A DNA stretch of 64,000 bases from Dugong dugon (taxonomy: Eukaryota > Chordata > Mammalia > Sirenia > Dugongidae). Below are positions 10,601 to 23,300 of the stretch, one piece after another. The translations under genes were made by a program, and so were the position numbers. The DNA lies in contig CM057480.1 of the NCBI GenBank assembly GCA_030035585.1, forward strand, positions 6,937,001 through 7,001,000, written 5' to 3'. The notes beneath the pieces were generated by a model that worked only from the letters and a program-made list of their open reading frames with translations, had not been told where the DNA came from and did not search any database. Every line of letters starts with the position of its first letter. Position 1 is the stretch's first letter.

Positions 10601-13600
10601 TGTATTCTGTCCTTAGATTTGCCCTTATGCCCTTCTGTGAGGTTGTTTTGTTCTAAGAGAAGAACTGATGTTTCGCAATCTAATTACTTGCTCCTAAGCT
10701 GGTGCAGTGACCTAAATATATGTAATATTCTCTCTGCAATAAGCTGCACATTGTGTTGATGGTACCAGTTGAATGTCCTGCACACTACTGTGATTATAGT
10801 CATTCTTCCGGCCAGCAGTTTGTTTTAGGATTCACCAGTGATTTCAATTTATTAAATTACAAATGATATTATTTTGCAAGTGCCAAGAAACAAACAGCCG
10901 AGAAGCAATTTATCTCAACTATATTGGTGCTTTTCATTGTTTAAATTTGAAAATTGATATGTACTAAATCGAAATGCTCTATTTTTATGTTGGGAAGATC
11001 CGTAATGTCGGCAAATTACATCTTGGGACATTTGTGAGAGTAAATGTTTGCCTAAGGCAAAAAGAAGATTGTTTTACTTGAACCTTATATATGACTTTTT
11101 AAGGTTTTCAATAGCAAGTTTATTAATTCATAAATTTACATAATTTTGTAGGTTGTTAAGTGCCCTTGAGTCGATTTTGACTCATGGTGACCCCATGTGA
11201 CAGAGTAGAACTGCCTCATGGGGCCTTGTAAACTGTGATCTTTACGGGAGCAGGTTGCAAGGTCTTTCCCCTGCGGAGCCACTGGGTGGGTTTGAACCGC
11301 CAGACTTTTGGTTAGCAGCCAAGAGCACGTAACTATTGCATCACCAGGGCTTCTTATTTTGTAGGTAGAGCTTTATAACTTTTTATAAAAAGATTTTTTA
11401 GTAGTAGACTGTTAAAGACATGATGGAGAATAGTATTTAATATAATGACTGTTAATTTTAAGGAAGACTAAAGTTTCAGAAAAGATAGTGACTCTGAAAT
11501 AGAGATACAGGGTCATCATCGTTTGAATGTTTAAATCACTAGACCATCTTTTAGTCACTAAGCCTTCCCAAATGTGTTGCACTAGCAAATTGTTCTTAAT
11601 GTTTGACTCACCAGCAAAAAGGGAACTACAGTACACAAAATGATGGTTGTAACTTTAAGAACCCAGTCTTACAGGAAGAGCCTAAACAAGCGTCTAGAGT
11701 CATAAAATGAACTTAATTGACAGTATTTTTTGGTGGGGACAAGAAGTTGGAGTCAGACCTGGGTTCTTGTCTCTGCCTGGCTAACTTGGGACTTAGCCTG
11801 TCAGAAGAGAATTTCATCATCTGTAAAACTGAGGGTAGCTGACTGTGCTCTCCAAGGGCCCTCCCAACTCTGAAAGCTTGATAATTGCCCTAAGTATATT
11901 TGGGTATTATTGTATGTCATTAGAAGGAGCCACGTTTGGCAAACAGTTGTTAGGTATTTAGCTTAGTTTTCAGTCAGCAATATTTACAATGCTGACTCTT
12001 TACCGGAAAATAATTGAGCCTTTTTACTTACGGGTTTTGTTCACCATTAACTCCTTCCCTAATTCAGTGACCTTTTCTCTGTTCCTGCTCTTGACCACTT
12101 TGGTATTTGATGCTAGTGACCTCCTGTTTCATCTAGAAGTTCTTGCTCCCTTGCATGATTATCAGTGATCACACCCAAGCTCCTTAACCATGTTTATCGT
12201 CACTCCCCATCCTGTTAGGTCAGTTGCCTTATTATCCCTTGAGCTTATCATGCGAATTCTGCCTCTGTGAACCTGTTCTTTTGTCTCCCGCTTGGAATGC
12301 TCACTGCCTGTCCAGATCCTATGCGTCTTTCTGCCTTTTCTAGTCGTTCTTCTCCAACTACTCTTAGCCCAGGTGGACCTGAACATTTCCCCAAGATTTT
12401 CTGAATTTACATATAATGAATGCTCAATTATGTGGTATAAAATAGGTTCTTTTCTTACTGTTTCTTGTACATTGAGTTTGCTGCCCTATCACTGCATGTT
12501 CCTGTACGTATTACAGTGTTGGGTACCTAACACCCAAAATACACATTACTTTGTATTAGAGATTGTATAGTGCTATGGGGATTAGAAAGAGCCCTGGTGG
12601 TGCAGTGGTTAAGGGCTTGTTTGGTCGGCAGTTTGAACCCGCCAGCCACTCCATAGGAGAAAGATGTGGCAGTCTGCTTCCAGAAAGATTACAGCCTTGG
12701 AAACCCTATGGGACAGTTCTGCTTTGTCCTATAGGGTTGCTATGAGTCAGAGTCAACTCAATGACAACAGGTGTTTTTTGGTTTATGGGGATTATAAAGG
12801 AAGGTTAGTAGCATCAGAGGTGCAGAGGCAGGGCAGAATTTCATACTGAATATAACCTGTAGTGCTGTTCTTGACCTTTGACTGGGAATGATGTTGTTAG
12901 TTGCCATTGAGTCTGCCCCTGATCCGTGGTGACTCCATGCGCAGGAGAATGGAACGCTGCCCCGTCCTGCACCGTCCCCACCGTTGGTTAGAGATTGCAC
13001 CGTTGGGATTCATAGGGTTTTGATTGGCCTCGAAAGTATATGGCCGGGCCTTTCTTCCTAGTCCGTCTTCATCTGGAAGCTCTGCTGAAACCTGGTCAGC
13101 ATTTCAGTAACATTCAATCCACCACTGACAGATGGTGGCTGCACATGAGGAACCGAACCCTGGTCTCCTGCAGGGAAGATGGGAATTCTGCCACTGACCC
13201 ACCAATGCCTCACTTGATAGGAAATGTTGTTGTGTGCCGTCCAGTTGATTTTCAGCTCTTAGCAACTTGGTGTGATGGGGTAGAACTGCCCCCTAGGGTT
13301 TTCTAGGCTGTAATCTTTACAAGAGCAGATCACCAGGTCTTTCTGGGTGGGTTTGAAATGCCAGCCTTTAGGTTAGCAGCGGCCTGCTTAACTGTTGCAC
13401 CACCAGGCTTGCTTTTGAAGGGAATAGGAACTGGTGAACCCCCAAGCATTTGGCACTGTTAACTAATACCTCTCCGAGGCCCACAGTCGATAGAATGACT
13501 GCTGCTAGACACGTTTGGAGCAGGACTTGTGATTTGAGACTGACTGCTTCTGGGTGAGTTGATCCTATCCCTTTCCTTTAGAGAATAGACAGGCAGCTCT

Positions 13601-14282
13601 CTCTATACTGTGGATACGATTTTATTGTCATGTAGCTTTGACAGGTAAGTGTTCCTGATAGTCTCATTATTATAATAAGAATGGTACAAGATCGACTATT
13701 CTGAAACTCCAATTATAGTGTTAGGCTGATGGCTTCTTACAGTTAATTGACTTTCATACACCTGAAGTGTATTTTGCAAATTTCTCATAGAGAAACTCTT
13801 AGAACTTGAACGAGATTTAACACAGAGGCAAGAATAAAGCAAATACAATATTAGACATTTAGTATTTTATTTTACTATTGTCACGTAAACACTCACCTTG
13901 TAATTATAGTTACGGGAGGCTAAGAAAGTACTTCACAGTGACCTCCTGGGGCTTGTCTTGGTGTGTGACTTTATATCCTGTGGTAGAATGATTGGGAGCA
14001 TGTTACCCAACATGTGAAGGAAGTTATTTGAGATATGCTGGGCTGCTGTCTTATGCCTCACTGGTGCCCAGGACATCATAGTGATAGGTTCTGTTTTCGC
14101 CCTGTACATTCTTTTCAAGTGTGAGGATGTATGAATTTTGTATTGCCAGTAGGAGGGGGTTGGGAAGAATCCCTTAAAGGCATAGAAACCAATTTAGATT
14201 TGACCTCTTTTTTAAACTTTGATTTTGAAATAATTACAGATTCACAGGAAGTTGCCTCAGAAATGCATAGGCATGTCTTGTG

Positions 14283-14354
<72 letters not shown>

Positions 14355-17300
14355 TTGTGTGCCATCTTAGCACACACGTAGCTTTGTGTAATCGCTACCA
14401 CAATCAAGATCCAGAACGGTTCCATCACCACCGGGCACCCTCGTGCTGCCCCTCTTTAGTCACACCTTCTCCACCTCCCCTGGCAACTACTCATTTGCTC
14501 TCCATCTCTCTAATTTTTGTTATTTCAAGAAGGTTGTATATTAACTTTGGTGAAGGGAAAGACAACATACAATATAGGGGAAGTCAGCACACTTTGACCA
14601 AGGCAAAGTCAGAAGCTTCCTAGACACATCCTTGAGGGACCGAGTTACTGGGGCTGAGGACTTGGGACCATGGTCTTGGGAAACGTTTAGGTTAATTGGC
14701 ATACCATAAAGAAAATGTACGATGTCCTATGTCCTACTTTGGTGAGTAGCATCTGGGGTCTGAGATACATCTATTGGTCCCATCACTTTCAGAGCAAAGG
14801 AGAATGAAGAAAACCAAAGACACAAGGAAAATAATAGTCCAAAGGACTAATGGACCACAGGAATCATAGCCTCCAACAACCTGAGCCCAGAACTAGATGG
14901 TGGCTGGCTGTCACCACTGACTGTTCTGACACAGGGTCCCAGGCAGAGCAGGAGAAAAATGTAGAACAAAATTCAGATTCACAAAGACCACACTTACTGG
15001 TCTGACAAAGACTGGAGGAACCCCCAAGACTGTGGCCCTTGGACACTTTGCTAACCCAGAACTGAAGCCGCTCCCGAAGTCCACCTTTCAGCCCAAGGTT
15101 AGACAGGCCTATAAAAAACAGTAACACACATGAGGAACGTGCTTCTTAGTTCAGTGAAGTAAATGAGACCACATGGGCAACACCTGCCCCAAAACAGACA
15201 AGAAGGCAGGAAGGGACAGGAAGACTGGATGAATGGACGTGGGGAACCCGGAGTGGAAAGTGAAATGGGGAGAGTGCCGACACATTGCGGGGATTGCAAC
15301 CAGTGTCACAAAACAATTTGTATATAAACTTTTGAATGAGAAACTAATTCGCGCTGTAAACCTTCACCTAAAGCATAATAACACTTAACAAAAGCATATT
15401 GTGTGTAAATGGAATCACACGGTATGTAACCTTCTGAGGCTGGCATTTCCCTTTAGGCTTTGACTTGAGTCATGAGTCATTGTGATGGTTTTAGTGCTCA
15501 GAAGGAAACTCCCTCAGCTTCCACAAACCCCACAAACTGCCCATGTACAATCCTCTTCTCTCCCTTCCCTCCTATTTCAAGAGTAGAGTAAGTCCCAAAC
15601 CAAAGCCCAAAGTCCTAATGTAAGAGATCACTCTGTTAGCCTCTTTTCTTCCTCTGTCTTTAGACCCGCCCGTCTTATTGGTTTCTGCTTAAGCATTTAA
15701 ACATGCTGAGTTCCTTCCCATCGTAAAACTTCTGACCTCACCCACTACTATTCTTATCTGGCCTCTCTTTTGCAGCCACACTTTTGACTATGCTGCCTCA
15801 GCTTCCCCTCGCTTCCCAGTATACGGTACTGTAATCTAGCGGTCCTGCCTGACTGCAGTGAAGTTGCCTTGCTGATGTCACCAGCACCCTTCTTGTAGCT
15901 CAGTCTAATCTAAGTGTTTCAGCCTTGTTCTCCCTTGACCTGCGAGTAGCATTTCGCACTGTTGATTACGGGAGAAACTTTTGTCTTGGTCTCCTAACCC
16001 TTGGACTGCTGCTCATTATTGTCCTTTGCTGGCGTCTCCCCATCTACACAATCCCTTAAATCTTGGAATTCCTCAGACTTCTGTAGAGACTGACTGTCCT
16101 GATTCTGGGTGACTTCTCCCCTCACACAGCTTATTCTCGATTTTTGTCTCCACCCGTGACCTCTCCTTTGAGCTCCAGATCCATATATCCGTTTGCCTCC
16201 TAGACATCTCTGCTTAACTATCCCGTAGGCCCCTGAGATGCAGCATGTTTAACATGGAATTTATTCTCTCCTCAGTACCCTTACCTCTTTAAAAAAAAAA
16301 AAAAGGGAAAACCCCAACTTCTTTTTGCAGTGAGGTACCAGTAGGTTAATAACTGCATACTAACAGCAATGGGAGGAGCTGTTCAAACCCTTCTGCTTTG
16401 CATTGAGTTAACTTACTCAGTGTCTCCATTCCCTGTACAAAGCATGCTGACCTGCACCTACCACTCACAGACAGCCAGGGTCAGTGGGCGGCGTTCCCAA
16501 ACCAGTCTGTGCCAATTACACTTTCTGCAATTACATAATTAAGTATTACAAAACCAAAATTGAGTGCGAAAAGGAATCGTTTCTGTGAAAACAAAATTGA
16601 ATGCTTTGGAAGGATTGAAAAGCAAGTTATTAAAATATCTGCTGTGGAATTAAGTGAGATCAAGGCAGCTGTAAAGGGTTAGTAAAATTTGTCCAACTCC
16701 AGAAAGATTCAGCACTCTGCTTCCCAAGTGTCGAAGATCCCACTTCACTTTAAATAACTTTAACCTGGAAGTGGCAGGCCATAAATTACAAAAGTGATTA
16801 ATGCAGAAAAGATGACGTGGAATTCTAGTCAGCAGACCCATACTCAAAGAAAAGGCTTAGCCCCACACTGAAAGATTGATTAATAAACGCACATTTTTGT
16901 TTTACATTAAAATGAAATATTTAAAGTGCATATGTACCAATGTCTTGTTTCCCACTTTAATTGTACTCATCCTGTCTGATAAGGGCTTCTTCTGCATCTC
17001 TCAGTGATTAGCCTCTCTTTTTCCTCATTGCTGTTGCCCATGTCCTGGTCACTACATTTCCCCTGGTTTCCTACAGCTTCCCTGTTGGACGTCTGTCCCA
17101 AGTTTTGCCCTGTCTGCAGTCCCTTATCCATACTGTAGCCAGTGAAAACTACTAAAAGCATAAACCTGGTCATATCACCCCTTTACTTCAAAACCCGTAA
17201 AATCCAGGCTCCTTGAGCTAGTTAATGAGGACATCTAGATCTGGGTTCTGCTTACGCCTTAGTTTGATTTTGGTGCTGCCATCTCCTTCCCTCAAACTCA

Positions 17301-20300
17301 GCCATGTTGACTTGCTTTCAGTTTAGTTGGAGTGGTGGAGTCTGTGTGTGTGTGTGGGCGTGTGGGCATGCCATGCTCTCTCATCTCTCTGGGTGGAACA
17401 TCTCCCCCAACCTTCCTTTGTTCTTCCCTCTCCCCTGGTTTTGCCTGTTTATTAAAATAGATATAAACAGAATAATATAGTATATACACACGTATATGTC
17501 AGGCTTTTTTTATTTTAAATTAAGTTTATGAGATTCATCCATCTTGCTGGGTGTTGCTGAAATTTGTTCATTTTTAACGCAGTATAGTATTCCATTACAT
17601 GACAGTAACACAATTTATGTACTTGTTCTTGAATGTAGAGTAGCTAAAGCAAATAGAAAAAATGGTGAAGTAAAAGAACTGAAAAGAAGATTTCAAAGGG
17701 CAGCTCGAGAAGACAAAGTAAAGTATTATAATGAAATGTACAAAGACCTAGAGTTAGAAAACCAAAAGGGAAGAACACACTTGGCATTTCTCAAGCTGAA
17801 AGAACTGAAAAAAAAATACAGGCCTTGAGTTGCAATATTGAAATGTTCTATGGGCAAAATTTTGAACGACTCAGGAAGTATTAAAAGAAGGTGGAAGGAA
17901 TACTCAGAGTCACAGTACCAAAAAGAATTGGTTGACGTTCAGCCATTTCAGGAGGTAGCATATGATCAAGAACCAATGGTGTTGAAGGAAGAAGTCTAAG
18001 CTGCACTGAAGGCATTGGCGAAAAGCAGGTGTCCAGGAATTGAAGGAATACTAGCTGAGATGTTTCAACAAATGGATGCAATGCTGGCAGCACTCACTTG
18101 TCTATGCCAGGAAATTTGAAAGACAGCTACCTGGCCATCTCACTGGAAAAGGTCCGTATTTGTGCCCGTTCCGAAGAAAGGTGATCCATCAGAATGCAGA
18201 AATTATCAAACAATGTCATTAATCTTACATGCAAGTAAAATTTTGCTGAAGATAATTCGAAAGCGGTTGCAACAGTACATAGTCAGGGAACTGCCAGAAA
18301 TTCAAGCCAGATTCAGAAGAAGACATGGGACCAGGAATATCATTGCTGATGTCAGATGGATCTTGCCTAAAAGCAGAGAATACCAGAAAGATGTTTACCT
18401 GTGTTTTATTGACTGTGCAAAGGCATTCGAGTGTGTGGATCATAACAAATTATGGATAACATTTCAAAGAATGGGAATTCCAGAATAGTTAATTGTGTTC
18501 GTGCGGAACTTGTACATAGGTCAAGAGGCAGTCATTCGAACAGAACAAGGGGATACTACGTGGTTTAAAGTCAGGAAAGGTGTGTGTCTGGGTTGTGTCC
18601 TTTCACCACACTTATTCCATCTGTGTGCTAGGCAGATAATCTGAGAAGCTGGTCTCTATGAAGAAGAACAGGGCATCAGGATTAGAGGAAGACTCAGTAA
18701 CAACTGGTGATATGCAGATGACACAGCATTGCTTGCTGAAAGCGAAGAGGGCTTGAAGCACTTAGTGATGAAGATCAAAGACTCCAGCCTTCAGTGTGGA
18801 TTATACCTGAACATAAAGAAAACAAAAATCCTTACAGCTGGACCAGTAAGCAACATCATGATAAACAGAGAAAAGATTGAAGTTGTCAAGGATTTCATTT
18901 TACTTGGATCCACTATCAATGCCTGTGGAAGCAGCAGTCAGAAAATCAAATGACGTATTGCACTGGGCAGATGTGCTGCAAAAGACCTCTTTAAAGTGTT
19001 GAAAAGCAAAGATGTCACCTTAAGGACTAAGGTGCGCCTGACCCAAGCCATGGGATTTTCAGTCATCTCATGTGCATGCGAAAGCTGGACAGTGAAAAAG
19101 GAAGATCGGAGAAGAACTGACGCCTTTGAATTATGGTGTTGGCGAAGAATATTGAATATACCATGGACTTCCAGAAGAATGAACACATCTATCTTGGAAG
19201 AGGTACAGCCAGAGTGCTCCTTAGAAGCGAGGATGATGAGACTTTGCCTCATGTTCTTTGGACATGTTATTGGGAGGGACCAGTCCCTGGAGAAGGACAT
19301 CATGCTTGGTAAAGTAGAAGGTCAGTGAAAAAGAGGAGGATCCTCAGCGAGGTGGATTGGCACAGTGACTGTGGCAATGGGCTCAAACCGCAATGATTGT
19401 GAGGATGGTGAAGGACCAAGCAGTGTTTTGTTCTGTTGTATGTAGGGTCACTACGGGTTGGAACTAACTCGGCGGCACTTGACAACTGTTGATAGACGTT
19501 TGGGCTGTTTTCAGTACGGGTCCATAAGAAAAAAAATGCTGTCACAAACATTTTTGTACACACCGCGTGCCTTTCTGGTGGATATATACCTACGAGAGTT
19601 ATTACCAGTAAGAGAGGGTGCACGCAATTATTTAAATTTAGTAGATAACACCAAATTGTTTTTCCAAGTGACTGCCAATTTATACTCCCACCTACAATTT
19701 CTTATTCCGAATCCTCTCCATATCTTCCATATCCTCTTGGTATGGTCAGCTTTTAAAATCTTTGTCATTCTGGTGGGTGAATAGTGGTTTTAATTACCAT
19801 TTTCTTTGTTTGCTAATGAGGGTGAGAGTCTTTGCATATGATTTTTGTCATTTGGGTATTTTGTGAAATGTCTGATTGAGCCTCTTGTCCAATTTGTTTG
19901 GTTACTTGTCTTTGTCCTCATTCATAGGAATTCTTTGTATATTCTGTATAGGGAGTCTTTGTTGCAATGACTGTCTTCCAGTTTGTGACTTATCTTTTCA
20001 CTCCTCTTGTGGGGTTTGTTGTCGTTGGTGAACAAAATTCCCTAATTTTACTATGGTAAAATTCATCACCATTACCCATCTGTCAGTGTTTTGTGCTGTG
20101 ATGGCTTACGTGTTTCTGTGATGCTAGAAGCTGTGCCACTGGTATTTCAAATATCAGTTGGGTCACCCATGATGGAGAGGTTCCAGTGGAGCTTCCAGAC
20201 GGAGACAGACTAGGAAGAAAGGCCTGCAATTTCCTTCCAAAAATTATCCAGTGAAAACCTTATGGTTCACAACAGAACATTGTTGACTTGCATGCTTTAG

Positions 20301-23300
20301 ACATATCGTCGATGGGGAGGGATCAGTTGCTAGAGGAGGGCATCATCTTTGGTGAAATAGAGGGCCAGTGAGGGCAAGGGAGACCCCCGAGGAGATGGGT
20401 GGGCGCAACAGCCACAGCGATGGACTGGAACATGTGGCGATTGTTGAGGCTGATACCGGACTGGGCAGTGTTTTGTTCTGTTGTACATAAGGTCACCATG
20501 GGTCAGAGGTGACTACATGGCAGATAACCACCACCACAAAATTCAGCTGTCTTGGTTACCATGGGCTGGGGGGAGATGGGAATGGGGACTTACAGCTTAA
20601 TGGGTACAAAGAGTGTATTTGAGGTGATGAAAAGCTTTTGGGAAGAAATAGTGATGATGGTTCCACAACATTGTGCAAACAGTGCACTGAATTGTACCCT
20701 TGAAAACAGCTGAAATGGCAACTGTATGCTACACATGCTGTCTCAACAAAATGTAGGTGCTTGTATAACAACACCCTGTGTCTCCCCTCACCAGCGTTTT
20801 TGTTGTTCGTTGCTGTTGAGTCGGCTCTTACTCATGGTGACCTTATGTATAACAGAGTGCAGTGTTGCTCGGCTCTGCCCCATCTCCGTGATCTTTGATA
20901 GGTTTGAGCCCATTGTTGGGGCTGTTGTGTCCGTCCATCTCGTTGAAGGTTTTCCTGACCCTCTGCCAAGCATGTCCTTCTCTACCAGTTGATCTTTCCC
21001 CATGACCTGTCCAAAATTAGCAAGACAAAGTCTCGCCATCCTCTCTTCTAAGGAGCATTCCTGTTGTATTTTTTCTAGCATGCAGTATTTATTCATTGCC
21101 CTGCATGGCAACCAGGCTGTAAGTTCTATGTGGATGGGGGGCCATTCAGTAACCTTGTTTGATTAGCAACCCAACTCTTAACCACTACGCCACCAGGGCT
21201 CCTTGTTTGCCATGGTCTCTGCTTAATAGATATTTGTGTGAACAGATGGTGCTTTCTAAATACTGTAGATTTCTCTGGAGAAGACTTGAGTCAAATGTTG
21301 CGTTTCCTTTGCAGCTGCTGTCTCTGCTGGCCTTCATCTGTGAAGAGGTTGTGTCACAATGTACGATGTGCGGAGGCCTGTACTTTTTTGAATTCGTAAG
21401 CTGCAGTGCCTTTCTTCTGAGTCTCCTTATCCTGATAGTGTATTGCACCCCAGTTTATGACCGAGTTGATGCTGAAAAAGTAAAATTATCGGTAAGCATT
21501 GAAAAATATAATTCCTGTACTAAGAGCACAACTATTTTGTAATCTTTTGTAGTTTTATTATTGTTCAGAGTAGTAATGCCTTCAGAACTCAGCAACATAG
21601 CAAGACATTATCCATTGTTCCAACTATCTGCCTCCAACCAGCGCCATTTTCCCTGACAAATGGGTGGTAGAGGAGAAGGCGGGAGCAGCAGACACTGCCA
21701 GCGGTTTACAGCGATTGGTGGTTGAATCTAATCACAGGAGGTGTCTTTTTAAAAACTGGGATTTTTGTCACTTTTGATGACTTCTTGTGCTTCAGGGTAT
21801 CACTCATTAGTTGTGCAGTTATTCACTGGACGCCTCTTATATGCCAGGCGTTTGTGCTAGACAGATAATGAACTGATGGGAGATATTTTTGGGGCTTTAA
21901 AGCAAGACAGCATGTAACTCTACCTGTATTTTGATTTTGGTATGAAAAAAAATTGCCTATAAGTGAATTAAGATTTCGTTTGCTGAATTCATTGTTCAGA
22001 AATTTTCCTTACAGTGCAAAGGTACATGGGAGTTTTGTTTTCACAGAATTAGTGATGCGTAGCTTTCTAAAGTCTTAGTCGGCTGACCGTGTGTTTCTAT
22101 TTGAGTGTATTTTGAATTTGTGTGATGACAGATAAGATAATTCACATAAACCCAAAATCCAAACCAAACCCTGTTGCTGTCAAGTCAATTCTGACTCATA
22201 GCGACCCTCTAGGACAGAGTAGAACTGCCCCGTAGGGTTTCCAGGGAGTGGCTGATGGATTGAAACTGTTGACCTTTTGATTAGCAGCCAAGTGCTTAAC
22301 CACTACACCACCAGGACTCCAATTCACATAAGTAAGAATTTAACAAAAAGAAGAATCGAGCAATTTATTTCTTCAGTAGCATTTGAGTTGTCACTAATAT
22401 CTGTGAAGAATTGTACCCATCAGGGTTGACATGTGAAAGCACTCCCATCTTGAGGGAAAAGATAAAATTAAGGTAAAATTGTAATTTATTAGGGACGAGA
22501 GAGAACAGTAACAAAGCAGTAGGAGTCTCTTGTTTTCAGTGCATGAGAAGCAAGCACTGGGCCTGTCTTGATTATACTCCTGAGATATTTACTTTTTACT
22601 GAATACCCTTTTATACGTCTTGATTTTTGTGCTATGGGAATCTATTGCTTTAAAAAATATTATTTTAAGTTAAAAAATTAAAAATAGAAAGTTACTACAA
22701 ACAGTTAAATAACTTTGAAAAGTGAGTAGAGTCTGAAATCCATCAGGCATTTGTTGAACACATCCGCCCAGTTGTTGCTCTGGCCAGTATATGACTCTTC
22801 CAGTATCGTGGCTGGTAACAGCTGCAGTCAGTACACATTGTATGCCAGGAGCTTTACAAACTGTCATTTCGAATTCTCGGTCCTTATAAGGCACTGCTCC
22901 CTTTTTCTGTTGAGGAAACTTAGGGTGGGTAAGTAACTTGTCCAAAGTTACACTACCAAAGTCAAACTGAGATTTGAACCCAGGAAAGGCCCATCACTCT
23001 GCATTCTACTGTGTGGCTGAGGCAGAATCTGATTAGAGTGAATGCCCGAATTCTTCAAGTGCCCTCATGGCAGATCCGTTACTATGGGCGTGTGCGTATA
23101 ACCATAGCAACAACAGCCTGTTTATTTTCTGAAATATGTACTGAGAATGCAGCTAATACCTTAGAAATTTTGTTGTTTTTGTAATAAAGGAGCCCTGGTG
23201 GCACATTGGATAAAGCGCTTGACTGATAACTGAAAAGTTGGCGGTTCAAAACCACCAGCGGCCCCTTGGGAGAAAGATGTGGCAGTCAGCTTCCGTAAAG

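Larger units (their letters stand above)
14200..15450 (-). mobile_element. L1 3' region, antisense, split by retroposon
   Basis: 14210-14540 (AATCGCTACCACAATCAAGA) and 15390-15450 (AATGGAATCACACGGTATG) are typical antisense L1 3' UTR, with the A-tailed retroposon between them. The (GT)34 tract lies within the left half. Confidence 0.7.

Noticed and set aside
14131..14623. Frames with long CV or TH repeats
   Set aside because: Translations of the (GT)34 tract.
18162..18488. Reverse transcriptase frame as a live gene
   Set aside because: The RTE1 copy has stops and frameshifts on both sides; a dead fragment.
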